Part shown: piece by piece, positions 1 to 5,935 of the stretch | Layout of the letters: every line of letters begins with the position of its first letter | Position numbering within the stretch: position 1 is the first letter of the stretch | From: an uncultured Bacillota bacterium | GTDB lineage: Bacteria > Bacillota > Clostridia > Peptostreptococcales > Anaerovoracaceae | Length of the DNA: 8,944 bases | Assembly (NCBI GenBank): GCA_946410475.1 | Contig: CAMKAM010000050.1 | Span: 1 to 8,944 of the forward strand | Direction: 5' to 3' | Program-made: the position numbers and the translations under genes | The notes under the pieces: model-generated | Database searches by the model: none | Told to the model about the DNA's origin: nothing | The model's input: the letters and a program-made list of their open reading frames with translations, nothing else

Positions 1-1
1 C

Positions 2-133
2 AGGATGCAGATGAGACGTCCGGGGCAGATGTACCAGCAGCAGGCTTACGGGCAGGGGTACGGAAATCAGGACCCGTTCTGCCAGGCTCTGCAGGCGCTG
101 ATATGTATCGACTGCCTGTGCCCGATCTGCTGA
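2..133 (+). CDS. C-terminus of Gln-rich, Cys-tailed protein of unknown function (5' end missing or at window edge)
   Basis: An open frame enters from the left edge and ends at TGA 131-133. The visible 43 residues are rich in Gln, Gly and Tyr (MYQQQAYGQGYGNQDPF), followed by a short hydrophobic Cys-rich tail (CQALQALICIDCLCPIC) with five cysteines. In-frame ATGs at 5 and 14 mean this could be a complete small protein of about 42 residues, but upstream sequence for a ribosome binding site is missing, so it is treated as partial. A flexible Q/G/Y segment with a Cys-rich end suggests a small surface-, membrane- or metal-associated protein, but this is only a guess. I do not recognise the family. 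A terminator follows about 25 bases later. Confidence 0.55.
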   Translation, partial: RMQMRRPGQMYQQQAYGQGYGNQDPFCQALQALICIDCLCPIC

Positions 134-156
134 TCGCCGGATGACGAGAGATGTGA

Positions 157-193
157 AAAAGAAGACCGGAGCGGGATGCTCCGGCCTTCTTTT
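157..193. terminator. Bidirectional intrinsic terminator
   Basis: The arms GAAGACCGGAGC (161-172) and GCTCCGGCCTTC (178-189) pair over 12 positions with one internal A/C mismatch around a 5-base loop. TTTT follows on the plus strand and an A5 run precedes the stem, giving a T5 tail on the minus strand. It would end the partial gene on the left and also uraA, whose stop codon is about 50 bases to the right. Confidence 0.85.
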
Positions 194-244
194 GCAATAA
201 TGCACATTACAATATGTAATGGATCAGTCAGTTGTTTGTTTCGA

Positions 245-1546
245 TCAGTCGATCGTATCGGGTTCGTCTTCGTCGTTTGCGATGTGGAATTTGTCGATGA
301 TGTAGAAGCAGATGCCCATAGCTATGCCGACGAGCGTAGCCAGGCACATTCCTTTCAGCTGTACTTCGCCGATCTTGATGGCGGCGCCGGAAAGACCTGT
401 TACGAATACTACCGACGACATCGCAAGGTTCCTTGCCTTCGCGTAGTTGACTCTTCCGTCTACGAGGAGTCTGAGGCCGGATGCTGCGATCATTCCGTAG
501 AGGAGGAAGCTTACTCCTCCCATGACGGGAGCCGGTATCGACTGGATGAGAGCCGATGCTTTGCCGAACCATGCGAGCAGGATCGAGAAGCAGGCTGCTC
601 CGCCGATGACCCATACGCTGTATACTCTTGTGACGGCCATTACGCCGATGTTCTCGCCGTATGTCGTCGTCGGTACTGAACCGCAAAGACCGGAGAGCGT
701 AGTCGAGATACCATCCGAGATCAGCGATCTGTGGAGACCCGGGTCTTTGAGGAGGTCGCGTCCTACGATCTCACTCGTTACGACCTGGTGGCCGATGTGC
801 TCGGAGATGACTACGAGCGAGGCCGGGATTATTATCAATATAGCCTGCAGGCTGAATTTCGGGAACATGAAGTTCGGCACTGCGAATATGCTTGCTTCGC
901 CTATACCGCTGAAGTCGACCAGACCGAATGCCAGCGATACGATATATCCCGCGATGATCGCGATGAGGATGGCGATAGCGGCAGCGAATCCTCTGAAGAG
1001 GACCTGACCGAATACTGCGAGGAGCAGCGTCACGAGGAATACTACGACGACCTTCGGATCGATGTTCGCAAAGCTGCCGTTCTCATCAGGAAGGATGCCG
1101 CCGTTGCTTGCCGCAGAGCCTGCGAGCTCGAGTCCTATCAGGGCTACGATCGGGCCCATAGCAGCGGGCGGGATCAGTATGTCGATCCAGTCGGTGCCGA
1201 CGAATTTGATCAGTATAGCGACCGCTATGAATATCAGACCTGTCACGACGAAACCGCCGAGGGCGTATTGATAGCCGAACTGCTCTTTACCGAGCAGCAG
1301 GAATGTCGGCGACAGGAAGGCGAAGCTCGATCCGAGGTAAGCCGGCGATCTTCCCTTTGTTACGAAAATAAAAATCAGTGTTCCGATACCGTTCATCAGT
1401 AATACGATGGCGGGGTTGATACCGAATAACCACGGTACCAGCACGGAAGCACTGAACATCGCGAATGTGTGTTGGATACTAAGCGGTATGCCCTTTCCGA
1501 GAGGCACGCGCTCATCCACCTGAATGATCCTGCGTTCTTTGCTCAT
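245..1546 (-). CDS. uraA: Uracil permease, NCS2 family (UraA/PyrP type)
   Basis: A 433-residue integral membrane protein that should import uracil by proton symport for pyrimidine salvage. The family has 14 transmembrane segments, and the sequence is hydrophobic throughout. Family hallmarks visible are QH at residues 25-26 in TM1, SSFAFLSP at 73-80, SEHIGHQ at 248-254 and TTYGENIGVMAVT at 294-306. Glu249 and His253 match the E. coli UraA uracil/proton residues Glu241 and His245; Gly297-Glu298 match Gly289-Glu290. The last residues are acidic (NDEDEPDTID). An upstream in-frame GTG at 1561 would add five residues, but GGGAGA at 1559-1554, seven bases before the ATG, makes 1546 the better start. 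It is transcribed alone, divergently from nth, and ends at a bidirectional terminator. The YGENIGV signature favours uracil over xanthine as substrate. Confidence 0.93.
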   Translation of the reverse strand: MSKERRIIQVDERVPLGKGIPLSIQHTFAMFSASVLVPWLFGINPAIVLLMNGIGTLIFIFVTKGRSPAYLGSSFAFLSPTFLLLGKEQFGYQYALGGFVVTGLIFIAVAILIKFVGTDWIDILIPPAAMGPIVALIGLELAGSAASNGGILPDENGSFANIDPKVVVVFLVTLLLAVFGQVLFRGFAAAIAILIAIIAGYIVSLAFGLVDFSGIGEASIFAVPNFMFPKFSLQAILIIIPASLVVISEHIGHQVVTSEIVGRDLLKDPGLHRSLISDGISTTLSGLCGSVPTTTYGENIGVMAVTRVYSVWVIGGAACFSILLAWFGKASALIQSIPAPVMGGVSFLLYGMIAASGLRLLVDGRVNYAKARNLAMSSVVFVTGLSGAAIKIGEVQLKGMCLATLVGIAMGICFYIIDKFHIANDEDEPDTID

Positions 1547-1624
1547 TTTGATTTCTCCCACAATAAAACCTGCAATAATTTCATATAGAGGGCCAAGTCT
1601 GCTTACGCGGGCTTAACCTTTAAA

Positions 1625-1654
1625 ATAATACACCCGAAAAGCGTCGAGCGTCAA
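1625..1654 (-). promoter_or_regulatory. Sigma-A type promoter of uraA
   Basis: On the minus strand TTGACG (1654-1649) and TATTAT (1630-1625) are separated by 18 bases. Transcription would start near 1618, giving a leader of roughly 70 bases before the ATG. I found no PyrR-binding loop and no terminator hairpin in that leader, so pyrimidine control is not evident from sequence. Confidence 0.7.
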
Positions 1655-1664
1655 CACGATATGA

Positions 1665-1693
1665 TGGATATCCTGTTCGATATTTGATATTAT
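1665..1693 (+). promoter_or_regulatory. Possible promoter of nth
   Basis: TGGATA (1665-1670), 17 bases, then TATTAT (1688-1693). The -35 box matches only four of six consensus bases. The position is reasonable, 43 bases before the nth start and back to back with the uraA promoter. Confidence 0.4.
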
Positions 1694-1735
1694 TGTTCCG
1701 GAAGAATGAAATCGGATCTGCGGAGGGAAAAGACG

Positions 1736-2383
1736 ATGGCCAGAGAGACCGTAAAGGATAAAAAGGAGAGGGCAGTCAGGATACTTGACGCTTTGAGGAA
1801 GGAGTATCCCGAAGCGCAGTGCGCCCTCGATCACGTCAATGTGTACCAACTCCTCGTTGCGGTCACGTTGTCTGCGCAGACCACGGACGTGAGCGTCAAC
1901 AAGGTGACCCCGGCCCTGTTCGAAAAGTATCCGGATCCTGCCGCGATGGCAGCGGCCGATCAGGAGGACGTGGCTGAGATCATCAGGACGATAGGTCTCT
2001 ACAAGACGAAGTCGAAGAGGATCATCGACCAGGCGGAGATGATAGTCGAAAAGTTCAGCGGCGAAGTGCCGGAGGACGACGATCTTCTGGTGAAGCTGCC
2101 CGGAGTAGGACGCAAAACTGCTAATGTAGTGATGTCTGTAGGATTTGGTCATCAGAGGATAGCTGTAGACACTCATGTGTTCAGAGTAAGCAACCGCATG
2201 GGGCTCGTGCGAGCGGACAATGTCGAGAAGACTGAGGAACAGCTGAAAAAGACGCTTCCTGAAGACAGGTGGACGGAGGCCCATCACTCTCTTATATTCC
2301 ACGGCAGATACTGCTGTCACGCGAGGAAGCCCGAGTGCGAAAGATGCGTGGCAGAGGCGGACTGTCTGAAGAGGGGTCTTTGA
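1736..2383 (+). CDS. nth: Endonuclease III (DNA glycosylase/AP lyase)
   Basis: A 215-residue base-excision repair enzyme that removes oxidised pyrimidines and cleaves at abasic sites; E. coli Nth has 211 residues. The helix-hairpin-helix LPGVGRKTANVV lies at residues 121-132, with catalytic Lys127 (E. coli Lys120). The catalytic Asp145 (E. coli Asp138) sits in VDTHVFRV. LSAQTTD at 45-51 is the conserved N-terminal motif. The C-terminus carries the [4Fe-4S] ligands Cys194, Cys201, Cys204 and Cys210, in the family spacing of 6, 2 and 5. An in-frame ATG at 1706 would add ten residues; GGAGGG at 1722-1727, eight bases before 1736, decides for the shorter form. It is monocistronic, divergent from uraA and convergent with the hom operon. 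AGG and ATA codons are common, unlike in the strongly expressed genes of this window. Confidence 0.96.
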   Translation: MARETVKDKKERAVRILDALRKEYPEAQCALDHVNVYQLLVAVTLSAQTTDVSVNKVTPALFEKYPDPAAMAAADQEDVAEIIRTIGLYKTKSKRIIDQAEMIVEKFSGEVPEDDDLLVKLPGVGRKTANVVMSVGFGHQRIAVDTHVFRVSNRMGLVRADNVEKTEEQLKKTLPEDRWTEAHHSLIFHGRYCCHARKPECERCVAEADCLKRGL

Positions 2384-2414
2384 CCGGGGAGCCCTATTAA
2401 TGATCACAGGAATG

Positions 2415-2451
2415 AAAAAGCGGATCTGATCTTGGGATCCGCTTGCTTTTT
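2415..2451. terminator. Bidirectional terminator between nth and the SEC-C gene
   Basis: Perfect 9-base arms AAGCGGATC (2418-2426) and GATCCGCTT (2436-2444), with a 9-base loop. T5 lies at 2447-2451 and an A5 run at 2415-2419, which gives a T-tail on the minus strand. It serves the convergent nth and hom/SEC-C transcripts. Confidence 0.85.
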
Positions 2452-2485
2452 GCTTACTATACGCGTTGTTTAACTCGCGACCGTC

Positions 2486-3013
2486 TTAGGCGTTGCGTCC
2501 GCAGCAGTGCTTGTATTTTTTGCCGCTGCCGCACGGGCACGGGTCGTTTCTTCCGATCTTCTTGCCCTTTACGACTGTTCCGGAGCGGCGGAAGTCTTTC
2601 GTGATCTGCTTGCGCTCGTCCTCTGTGAGGATGTCGTCCCATCCCTCGAGGCTGTACAGGTGCTGCGCGTCAGCCTTCAGCATGTTGAAGTAGAGCTTTT
2701 TCATATCTATGTCGAGGTCGATATCGCTGCTCTCGTCTATGCTGTCAAGATCGATGTCCTTCTGCTCGGCCAACGACGACTGCACGCCGTCGATGAATCC
2801 CATGAATATCACGGGGTCGACTCCGAACTTGTCTTTCAGTTCACCGAAGTTTCCGGACAGGCTTCCTTTCAGCTCGCCGTCCTTCGATTCTGTTCTTGAA
2901 AGGATATCCGAATAGATCTTCATCTCTGCCTCGCAGTATTCCTTCCAGAACGATTTGATCGTTGCCTCTGTCTGGTTCTCTGTGAGGTCTTGCCACTGCT
3001 GCATCAAACTCAT
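2486..3013 (-). CDS. SEC-C zinc-motif protein of unknown function
   Basis: A 175-residue, mostly charged protein with no signal peptide or membrane segment. The C-terminus GRNDPCPCGSGKKYKHCCG (154-172) is a textbook SEC-C motif; Cys159, Cys161, Cys170 and Cys171 fit CxCx8CC and should bind one zinc ion. In SecA the same motif is at the C-terminus and contacts SecB or ribosomes, but many small SEC-C proteins have no known job. The N-terminal ~95 residues look helical. They are followed by an Asp-rich stretch (about residues 87-104) with alternating DIDLD and SSDIDLDID blocks. GGAGG lies nine bases before the ATG, inside the end of hom. The start codon overlaps the hom stop as ATGA (3013-3010), implying one mRNA and coupled translation. 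Nothing links the function to amino-acid synthesis except this position. Confidence 0.88.
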   Translation of the reverse strand: MSLMQQWQDLTENQTEATIKSFWKEYCEAEMKIYSDILSRTESKDGELKGSLSGNFGELKDKFGVDPVIFMGFIDGVQSSLAEQKDIDLDSIDESSDIDLDIDMKKLYFNMLKADAQHLYSLEGWDDILTEDERKQITKDFRRSGTVVKGKKIGRNDPCPCGSGKKYKHCCGRNA

Positions 3014-3990
3014 AATATTTTTCCTCCGCTCAAAGCCATGATATTGAGTATATCTCCGCCGAACGCGCTTCCGGTCGGCAATGCTCCTGCGCCCTTGCCC
3101 TGGAACATGAGCTCTCCTACGGCGTTGCCCTTGATGAATACGGCGTTGTATTCATTGCTGACAGACGCAAGCGGATGCTCGTTGGGGAGCGCTATCGGTT
3201 TTACACTGTATTCTAATTCACCGTTGTTGTCAACCGCAGAAGCGATCAGTTTGATCGTCTTTCCTTCGGCCTTTGCTTTTTCGATATCTTCCATCGTGAC
3301 GCCGGTGATGCCTTCTCTGGGGATCTTCGTCGGATGTACGTATTTGCCGAACGAAAGAGCCATCAGTATCGACAGCTTGTTCGCGACATCTATGCCTTCG
3401 ACGTCGTCCGTCGGATCAGCCTCGGCGAAGCCCTTCTCCTGAGCGTCCTTCAGGACTTCCTCATAGGGGAGGCCGAACTGCGTCATCTGTGTGAGGATGT
3501 AGTTCGTCGTTCCGTTGAGGATGCCGAGGACCTCTTCGAATTTGTTGGCCTGCAGGACCTGAGTGATGGCGTTCAGGATCGGTATGCCGCCCGCAACGCA
3601 GGCTTCCATCCTGAAGAAAACGCCGTATCTCTCTGCCGTCTTCGTAAGGATCTCATAGTTGTGCGCGACCGCTGCCTTGTTTGCTGTGACGACGTGTTTG
3701 CCGTAGCGCATCGCTTCGAGCATGTAAGCCGTTGCAGGCTCGATTCCGCCCATTGCCTCAGCTACGATATCGATATCGGGGTCGGCGATTATATCTTTAG
3801 CATTCGTAGTGAACACCGAAGGATCGATGTCCTCTCTGCGTTTTTTCTTGAGTGTGTTCACGAGTATCTTTTTGACCTCGAGCTTGATGCCGAGCTTTTT
3901 CGTGAATTGTTCTTCTGTCATTTTCAGTGCTTCGTAAGCGCCGCCGCCGACGGTCCCGAAACCGAGAAGTCCCAGTGTTACAGTTTTCAT
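3010..3990 (-). CDS. hom: Homoserine dehydrogenase, short form without ACT domain
   Basis: This cytosolic enzyme reduces aspartate semialdehyde to homoserine with NAD(P)H, the branch step to threonine and methionine. The 326 residues contain the nucleotide-binding GLLGFGTVGGG (7-17), VTANKAAVAH (101-110) with Lys105, NGTTNYIL (159-166), and the family signature from about Ala184 to Lys205 with Asp201 and catalytic Lys205. The catalytic domain closes with a GALPTGSAFGGDILNI block and the protein then stops. Typical bacterial enzymes such as B. subtilis Hom are about 430 residues, with a C-terminal ACT domain used in threonine feedback; that domain is absent. The stop overlaps the next start codon (ATGA), so a recent frameshift is unlikely. 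GGGAG six bases before the ATG supports the start. The gene is first of a two-gene operon and divergent from the riboswitch-controlled aminotransferase. Confidence 0.93.
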   Translation of the reverse strand: MKTVTLGLLGFGTVGGGAYEALKMTEEQFTKKLGIKLEVKKILVNTLKKKRREDIDPSVFTTNAKDIIADPDIDIVAEAMGGIEPATAYMLEAMRYGKHVVTANKAAVAHNYEILTKTAERYGVFFRMEACVAGGIPILNAITQVLQANKFEEVLGILNGTTNYILTQMTQFGLPYEEVLKDAQEKGFAEADPTDDVEGIDVANKLSILMALSFGKYVHPTKIPREGITGVTMEDIEKAKAEGKTIKLIASAVDNNGELEYSVKPIALPNEHPLASVSNEYNAVFIKGNAVGELMFQGKGAGALPTGSAFGGDILNIMALSGGKIL

Positions 3991-4071
3991 AGATGTCTCC
4001 CTTGCTGTGTGGTGTCAGTTAGTACTTTCCTTTATTATAATGAAAAAAGAAATTGTGAATTATAGAAATGA

Positions 4072-4100
4072 ATTATAACGCATTATCGCTCATTTGTCTT
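4072..4100 (-). promoter_or_regulatory. Probable promoter of hom-SEC-C operon
   Basis: On the minus strand AAGACA (4100-4095), 17 bases, then TATAAT (4077-4072). Two further TATAAT boxes occur downstream (4064-4059 and 4039-4034) without good -35 partners, and a TTGACA at 4105-4100 is 22 bases from the TATAAT, too far for standard spacing. The whole spacer 4020-4180 is AT-rich. The exact promoter is uncertain. Confidence 0.45.
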
Positions 4101-4148
4101 GTCAAAAACAGAAATGCATAATAATTGAACAAATCATATTAAATCAGG

Positions 4149-4177
4149 TTGACAATTTAATAACGAGCGAATAAAAT
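4149..4177 (+). promoter_or_regulatory. Sigma-A promoter of the glycine riboswitch transcript
   Basis: TTGACA (4149-4154), exactly 17 bases, then TAAAAT (4172-4177). Transcription would begin near 4184, about 20 bases before the first riboswitch helix. This is one of the best promoters in the window and points to strong initiation, with control left to the RNA leader. Confidence 0.85.
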
Positions 4178-4201
4178 CTACTCCGTAAAGAAGAATAGTT
4201 C

Positions 4202-4350
4202 CGGGCGATGGTGCATGGAGAATCCGGCGACGGTACCGAAGGGGAAAAGCTCTCAGGTAAAAGGACATGTATCCGGACGGAGACTCTCGAGAGATCCGCT
4301 TACGCGGGCACCGAAGGGGTAATGCTCTCAGGTAAAAAGGAAAGAGCCGA
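4202..4350 (+). ncRNA. Tandem glycine riboswitch (two aptamers)
   Basis: Two copies of the glycine aptamer core lie head to tail. Aptamer 1 has GGAGA (4217-4221), CCGAAGGGG (4236-4244) and CTCAGGTAAAAGGAC (4252-4266). Aptamer 2 has GGAGA (4279-4283), CACCGAAGGGG (4309-4319) and CTCTCAGGTAAAAAGGA (4325-4341). P1 of aptamer 1 forms as an 8-base helix, 4210-4217 with 4266-4273, including two G-U pairs. In aptamer 2 CCGC/GCGG (4296-4306) forms a small side hairpin. P1 of aptamer 2 is short: CGGAC (4274-4278) can pair only partly with GCCG (4346-4349). The 3' strand of that P1 is also the 5' arm of the following terminator, so glycine binding should prevent termination and switch the gene on. Family identity is clear; the switching direction is inferred. 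Confidence 0.93.
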
Positions 4351-4399
4351 CTCATAGCCGCATGCAATGGTGCGGTCGTTATGAGCGACTCCGTTTTTT
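4344..4399 (+). terminator. Riboswitch expression-platform terminator
   Basis: A long interrupted stem: GAGCCG (4344-4349) with CGACTC (4386-4391, one C/A mismatch), CTCATA (4351-4356) with TATGAG (4380-4385), and CCGCA (4358-4362) with TGCGG (4371-4375), around an 8-base loop. T6 follows at 4394-4399. The outer 5' arm overlaps the closing strand of aptamer 2. The aminotransferase ribosome binding site starts seven bases after the T-run. Confidence 0.85.
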
Positions 4400-4417
4400 A
4401 TTATCAAGGAGGTAGAA

Positions 4418-5608
4418 ATGCAGTTATCAGACAGAGTACAGAAAATGCAGGGTTCCCCGATCAGAAAGTTCAACCCGATCGCTATCGCTGCAGAAGACGC
4501 AGGCAAAAAGATTTATCACCTCAACATCGGAAACCCGGATATCGAGACGCCGGATTGCTATCTTGAAGCGATAAAGAAGTATGAATCACCGACTATCGGA
4601 TATGCAGAGTCCGGCGGTGACAAGAATCTTCAGGATGCTATCATTGACTATTTCAAGAGATATGATGTTGAACTCGAAAGAAACGACATCCTCGTAACGA
4701 ACGGAGGATCGGAAGCTCTGAGCATGGCGTTCTGCACGACGATCAACGACGGCGACGACGTTCTCATTCCGGAGCCGTACTATACAAACTATCACACATT
4801 CGTAACACAGAGCGGCGGCAACGTAGTTCCGGTCCAGACGAGCCCGGACAACGGATACGAGTGGGCTACTGAAGCTCAGCTCGAGGCTGCTGTTACACCG
4901 AACACGAAGGCTATCGTCTGCATCACACCGGGCAACCCGACAGGAAGAGTCATGACTCTGGACGAGATGAAGGTCGTAGGTGAGTTCGCAAAGAAGCACG
5001 ATCTGTGGATCGTAGCCGACGAAGTATACAGAGAATTCGTATTCGACGGAGTAAAACCGACATCGTTCTCGATGCTCGAAGATCTCAAAGACAGAGTCCT
5101 CATCATCGACTCCATCTCCAAGAGATATTCGACATGCGGCGGCCGTGTAGGTATCCTGCTTTCAAGAAATCCGGAATTCCAGGCGGCTGTAATGAAGATC
5201 GCTATGGGAAGACTGTGCGTTCCGACACTTGAGATGATCGGAGCTACGGAACTCTACAAACTGCCGGCTTCCTATATCGAAGGCGTCAGAGACGAGTACG
5301 AAGCAAGAAGGAACGTTGCTTACGAAGAACTGATGAAGATCCCGGGTGTCGTTTGCCAGAAGCCGGGCGGAGCTTTCTACATGACGATCAAGCTTCCGGT
5401 CGAAAGCGCTGAAGACCTCCTGATCTTCATGCTCGAAGAGTTCGAAGACAACGGCGAGTCCATGATGTTCACACCGGCTGCAGGATTCTATGCAACACCG
5501 GGCAAGGGCCTGAACGAGATCCGTATCGCTTACGTTCTCTGCCAGGACGACATCAGAAGAGCTATGGAACTCCTCAGACTCGGCATCGAGGCTTACAAAG
5601 CAAGATAA
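4418..5608 (+). CDS. Class I PLP-dependent aminotransferase under glycine riboswitch control
   Basis: A 396-residue cytosolic fold-type I aminotransferase of the aspartate/alanine aminotransferase group. It transfers an amino group between an amino acid and a 2-oxo acid. Visible hallmarks are NGGSEAL (95-101) for phosphate binding, PGNPTG (171-176) with Asn173, DEVY (201-204) with Asp201 for the pyridine nitrogen, SISK (232-235) with Schiff-base Lys235, Arg243 in GGRVG, and Arg369 in NEIRIAYV for the substrate carboxylate. Length is normal and nothing is missing. AAGGAGG (4406-4412), five bases before the ATG, is a near-perfect ribosome binding site. It is transcribed alone from a consensus promoter through a tandem glycine riboswitch and ends at a strong terminator. 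Arg is almost always AGA and Ile almost always ATC, as in gap, suggesting high expression. The substrate is not readable; aspartate, alanine/glyoxylate or glycine-linked transamination are candidates. Because the riboswitch senses glycine, a role in consuming or balancing glycine is plausible but unproven. Confidence 0.92.
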   Translation: MQLSDRVQKMQGSPIRKFNPIAIAAEDAGKKIYHLNIGNPDIETPDCYLEAIKKYESPTIGYAESGGDKNLQDAIIDYFKRYDVELERNDILVTNGGSEALSMAFCTTINDGDDVLIPEPYYTNYHTFVTQSGGNVVPVQTSPDNGYEWATEAQLEAAVTPNTKAIVCITPGNPTGRVMTLDEMKVVGEFAKKHDLWIVADEVYREFVFDGVKPTSFSMLEDLKDRVLIIDSISKRYSTCGGRVGILLSRNPEFQAAVMKIAMGRLCVPTLEMIGATELYKLPASYIEGVRDEYEARRNVAYEELMKIPGVVCQKPGGAFYMTIKLPVESAEDLLIFMLEEFEDNGESMMFTPAAGFYATPGKGLNEIRIAYVLCQDDIRRAMELLRLGIEAYKAR

Positions 5609-5636
5609 GAACAATCTAACCAACTGTTCATGTGAT

Positions 5637-5662
5637 AGAGACCCCTGCGCGGGGTCTCTTTT
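5637..5662 (+). terminator. Intrinsic terminator of the aminotransferase gene
   Basis: AGAGACCCC (5637-5645) and GGGGTCTCT (5651-5659) pair perfectly around the loop TGCGC, followed by a T-run to 5662. It lies 28 bases after the stop codon. Confidence 0.92.
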
Positions 5663-5736
5663 GTTGTGGTGGTGCGCTGACGAAGATGCTTATCGGTCGT
5701 CAGGTAAAATTCGATAAATGAAAACCCTGCATCTTA

Positions 5737-5780
5737 TCACCGCAATCCCGAAATCCGGAAATAGCGGTGAAGTTTCCAAC
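5737..5780. repeat. 44-base imperfect repeat, copy 1
   Basis: Begins TCACCGCAATC and ends GCGGTGAA plus GTTTCCAAC. TCACCGC (5737-5743) and GCGGTGA (5764-5770) are a perfect 7-base inverted repeat around 20 bases. Copy 2 begins 134 bases downstream and has the same total length and the same end blocks with a different centre. It could be a protein binding site with dyad symmetry or a small RNA hairpin; the function is unknown. Confidence 0.6.
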
Positions 5781-5870
5781 AAATAATCGATGTAGATTTA
5801 CTGAAAAAACGATTTTTGTTTATGATTACGCCAGATCATACAAAACTGGCATGCTCCTGCCCACAGCTTT

Positions 5871-5914
5871 TCACCTCAATCTGTTTATAGAATAATTGCG
5901 GTGAAAGATCCAAC
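5871..5914. repeat. 44-base imperfect repeat, copy 2, next to the trmL promoter
   Basis: Begins TCACCTCAATC and ends GCGGTGAA plus AGATCCAAC. The 16-base centre differs from copy 1, but the dyad remains: TCACC pairs with GGTGA and CAAT with ATTG, around one mismatch. Its last bases cover the -35 region of the trmL promoter, which fits an operator or activator site, though this is inference. Confidence 0.6.
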
Positions 5915-5935
5915 GAAGAGTAGGTGTGATATAAT
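5907..5935 (+). promoter_or_regulatory. Extended -10 promoter of trmL
   Basis: TATAAT (5930-5935) is preceded by TG at 5927-5928, an extended -10 element. The region 17 bases upstream (GATCCA, 5907-5912) is a poor -35 box, which an extended -10 can offset or which an activator could replace. It overlaps the end of repeat copy 2. Transcription would start near 5942. Confidence 0.7.

Noticed and set aside
176..1402. Long open frames opposite uraA on the plus strand, and similar frames opposite nth, hom, gap and pgk
   Set aside because: They are antisense shadows of well-supported genes, have no ribosome binding sites, and are rich in Arg/Cys/Ser without recognisable domains.
1547..1618. Possible PyrR, purine or other riboswitch in the uraA leader
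   Set aside because: No PyrR anti-antiterminator loop, no aptamer core and no terminator with T-run could be found in this short leader.
4100..4105. Perfect TTGACA on the minus strand as the -35 box of hom
   Set aside because: The nearest TATAAT is 22 bases away, outside normal spacing; the AAGACA/TATAAT pair with 17 bases is preferred.
1601..4309. The 12-base string GCTTACGCGGGC occurs in the uraA leader (1601-1612) and in the riboswitch (4298-4309)
   Set aside because: A shared 12-mer is expected by chance in about 9 kb, and in the riboswitch it is simply a side-hairpin loop; no wider similarity.
5718..5786. A 22-codon open frame, ATG 5718 to TAA 5786
   Set aside because: No adequate ribosome binding site, and it runs through repeat copy 1, so it is probably a chance frame.
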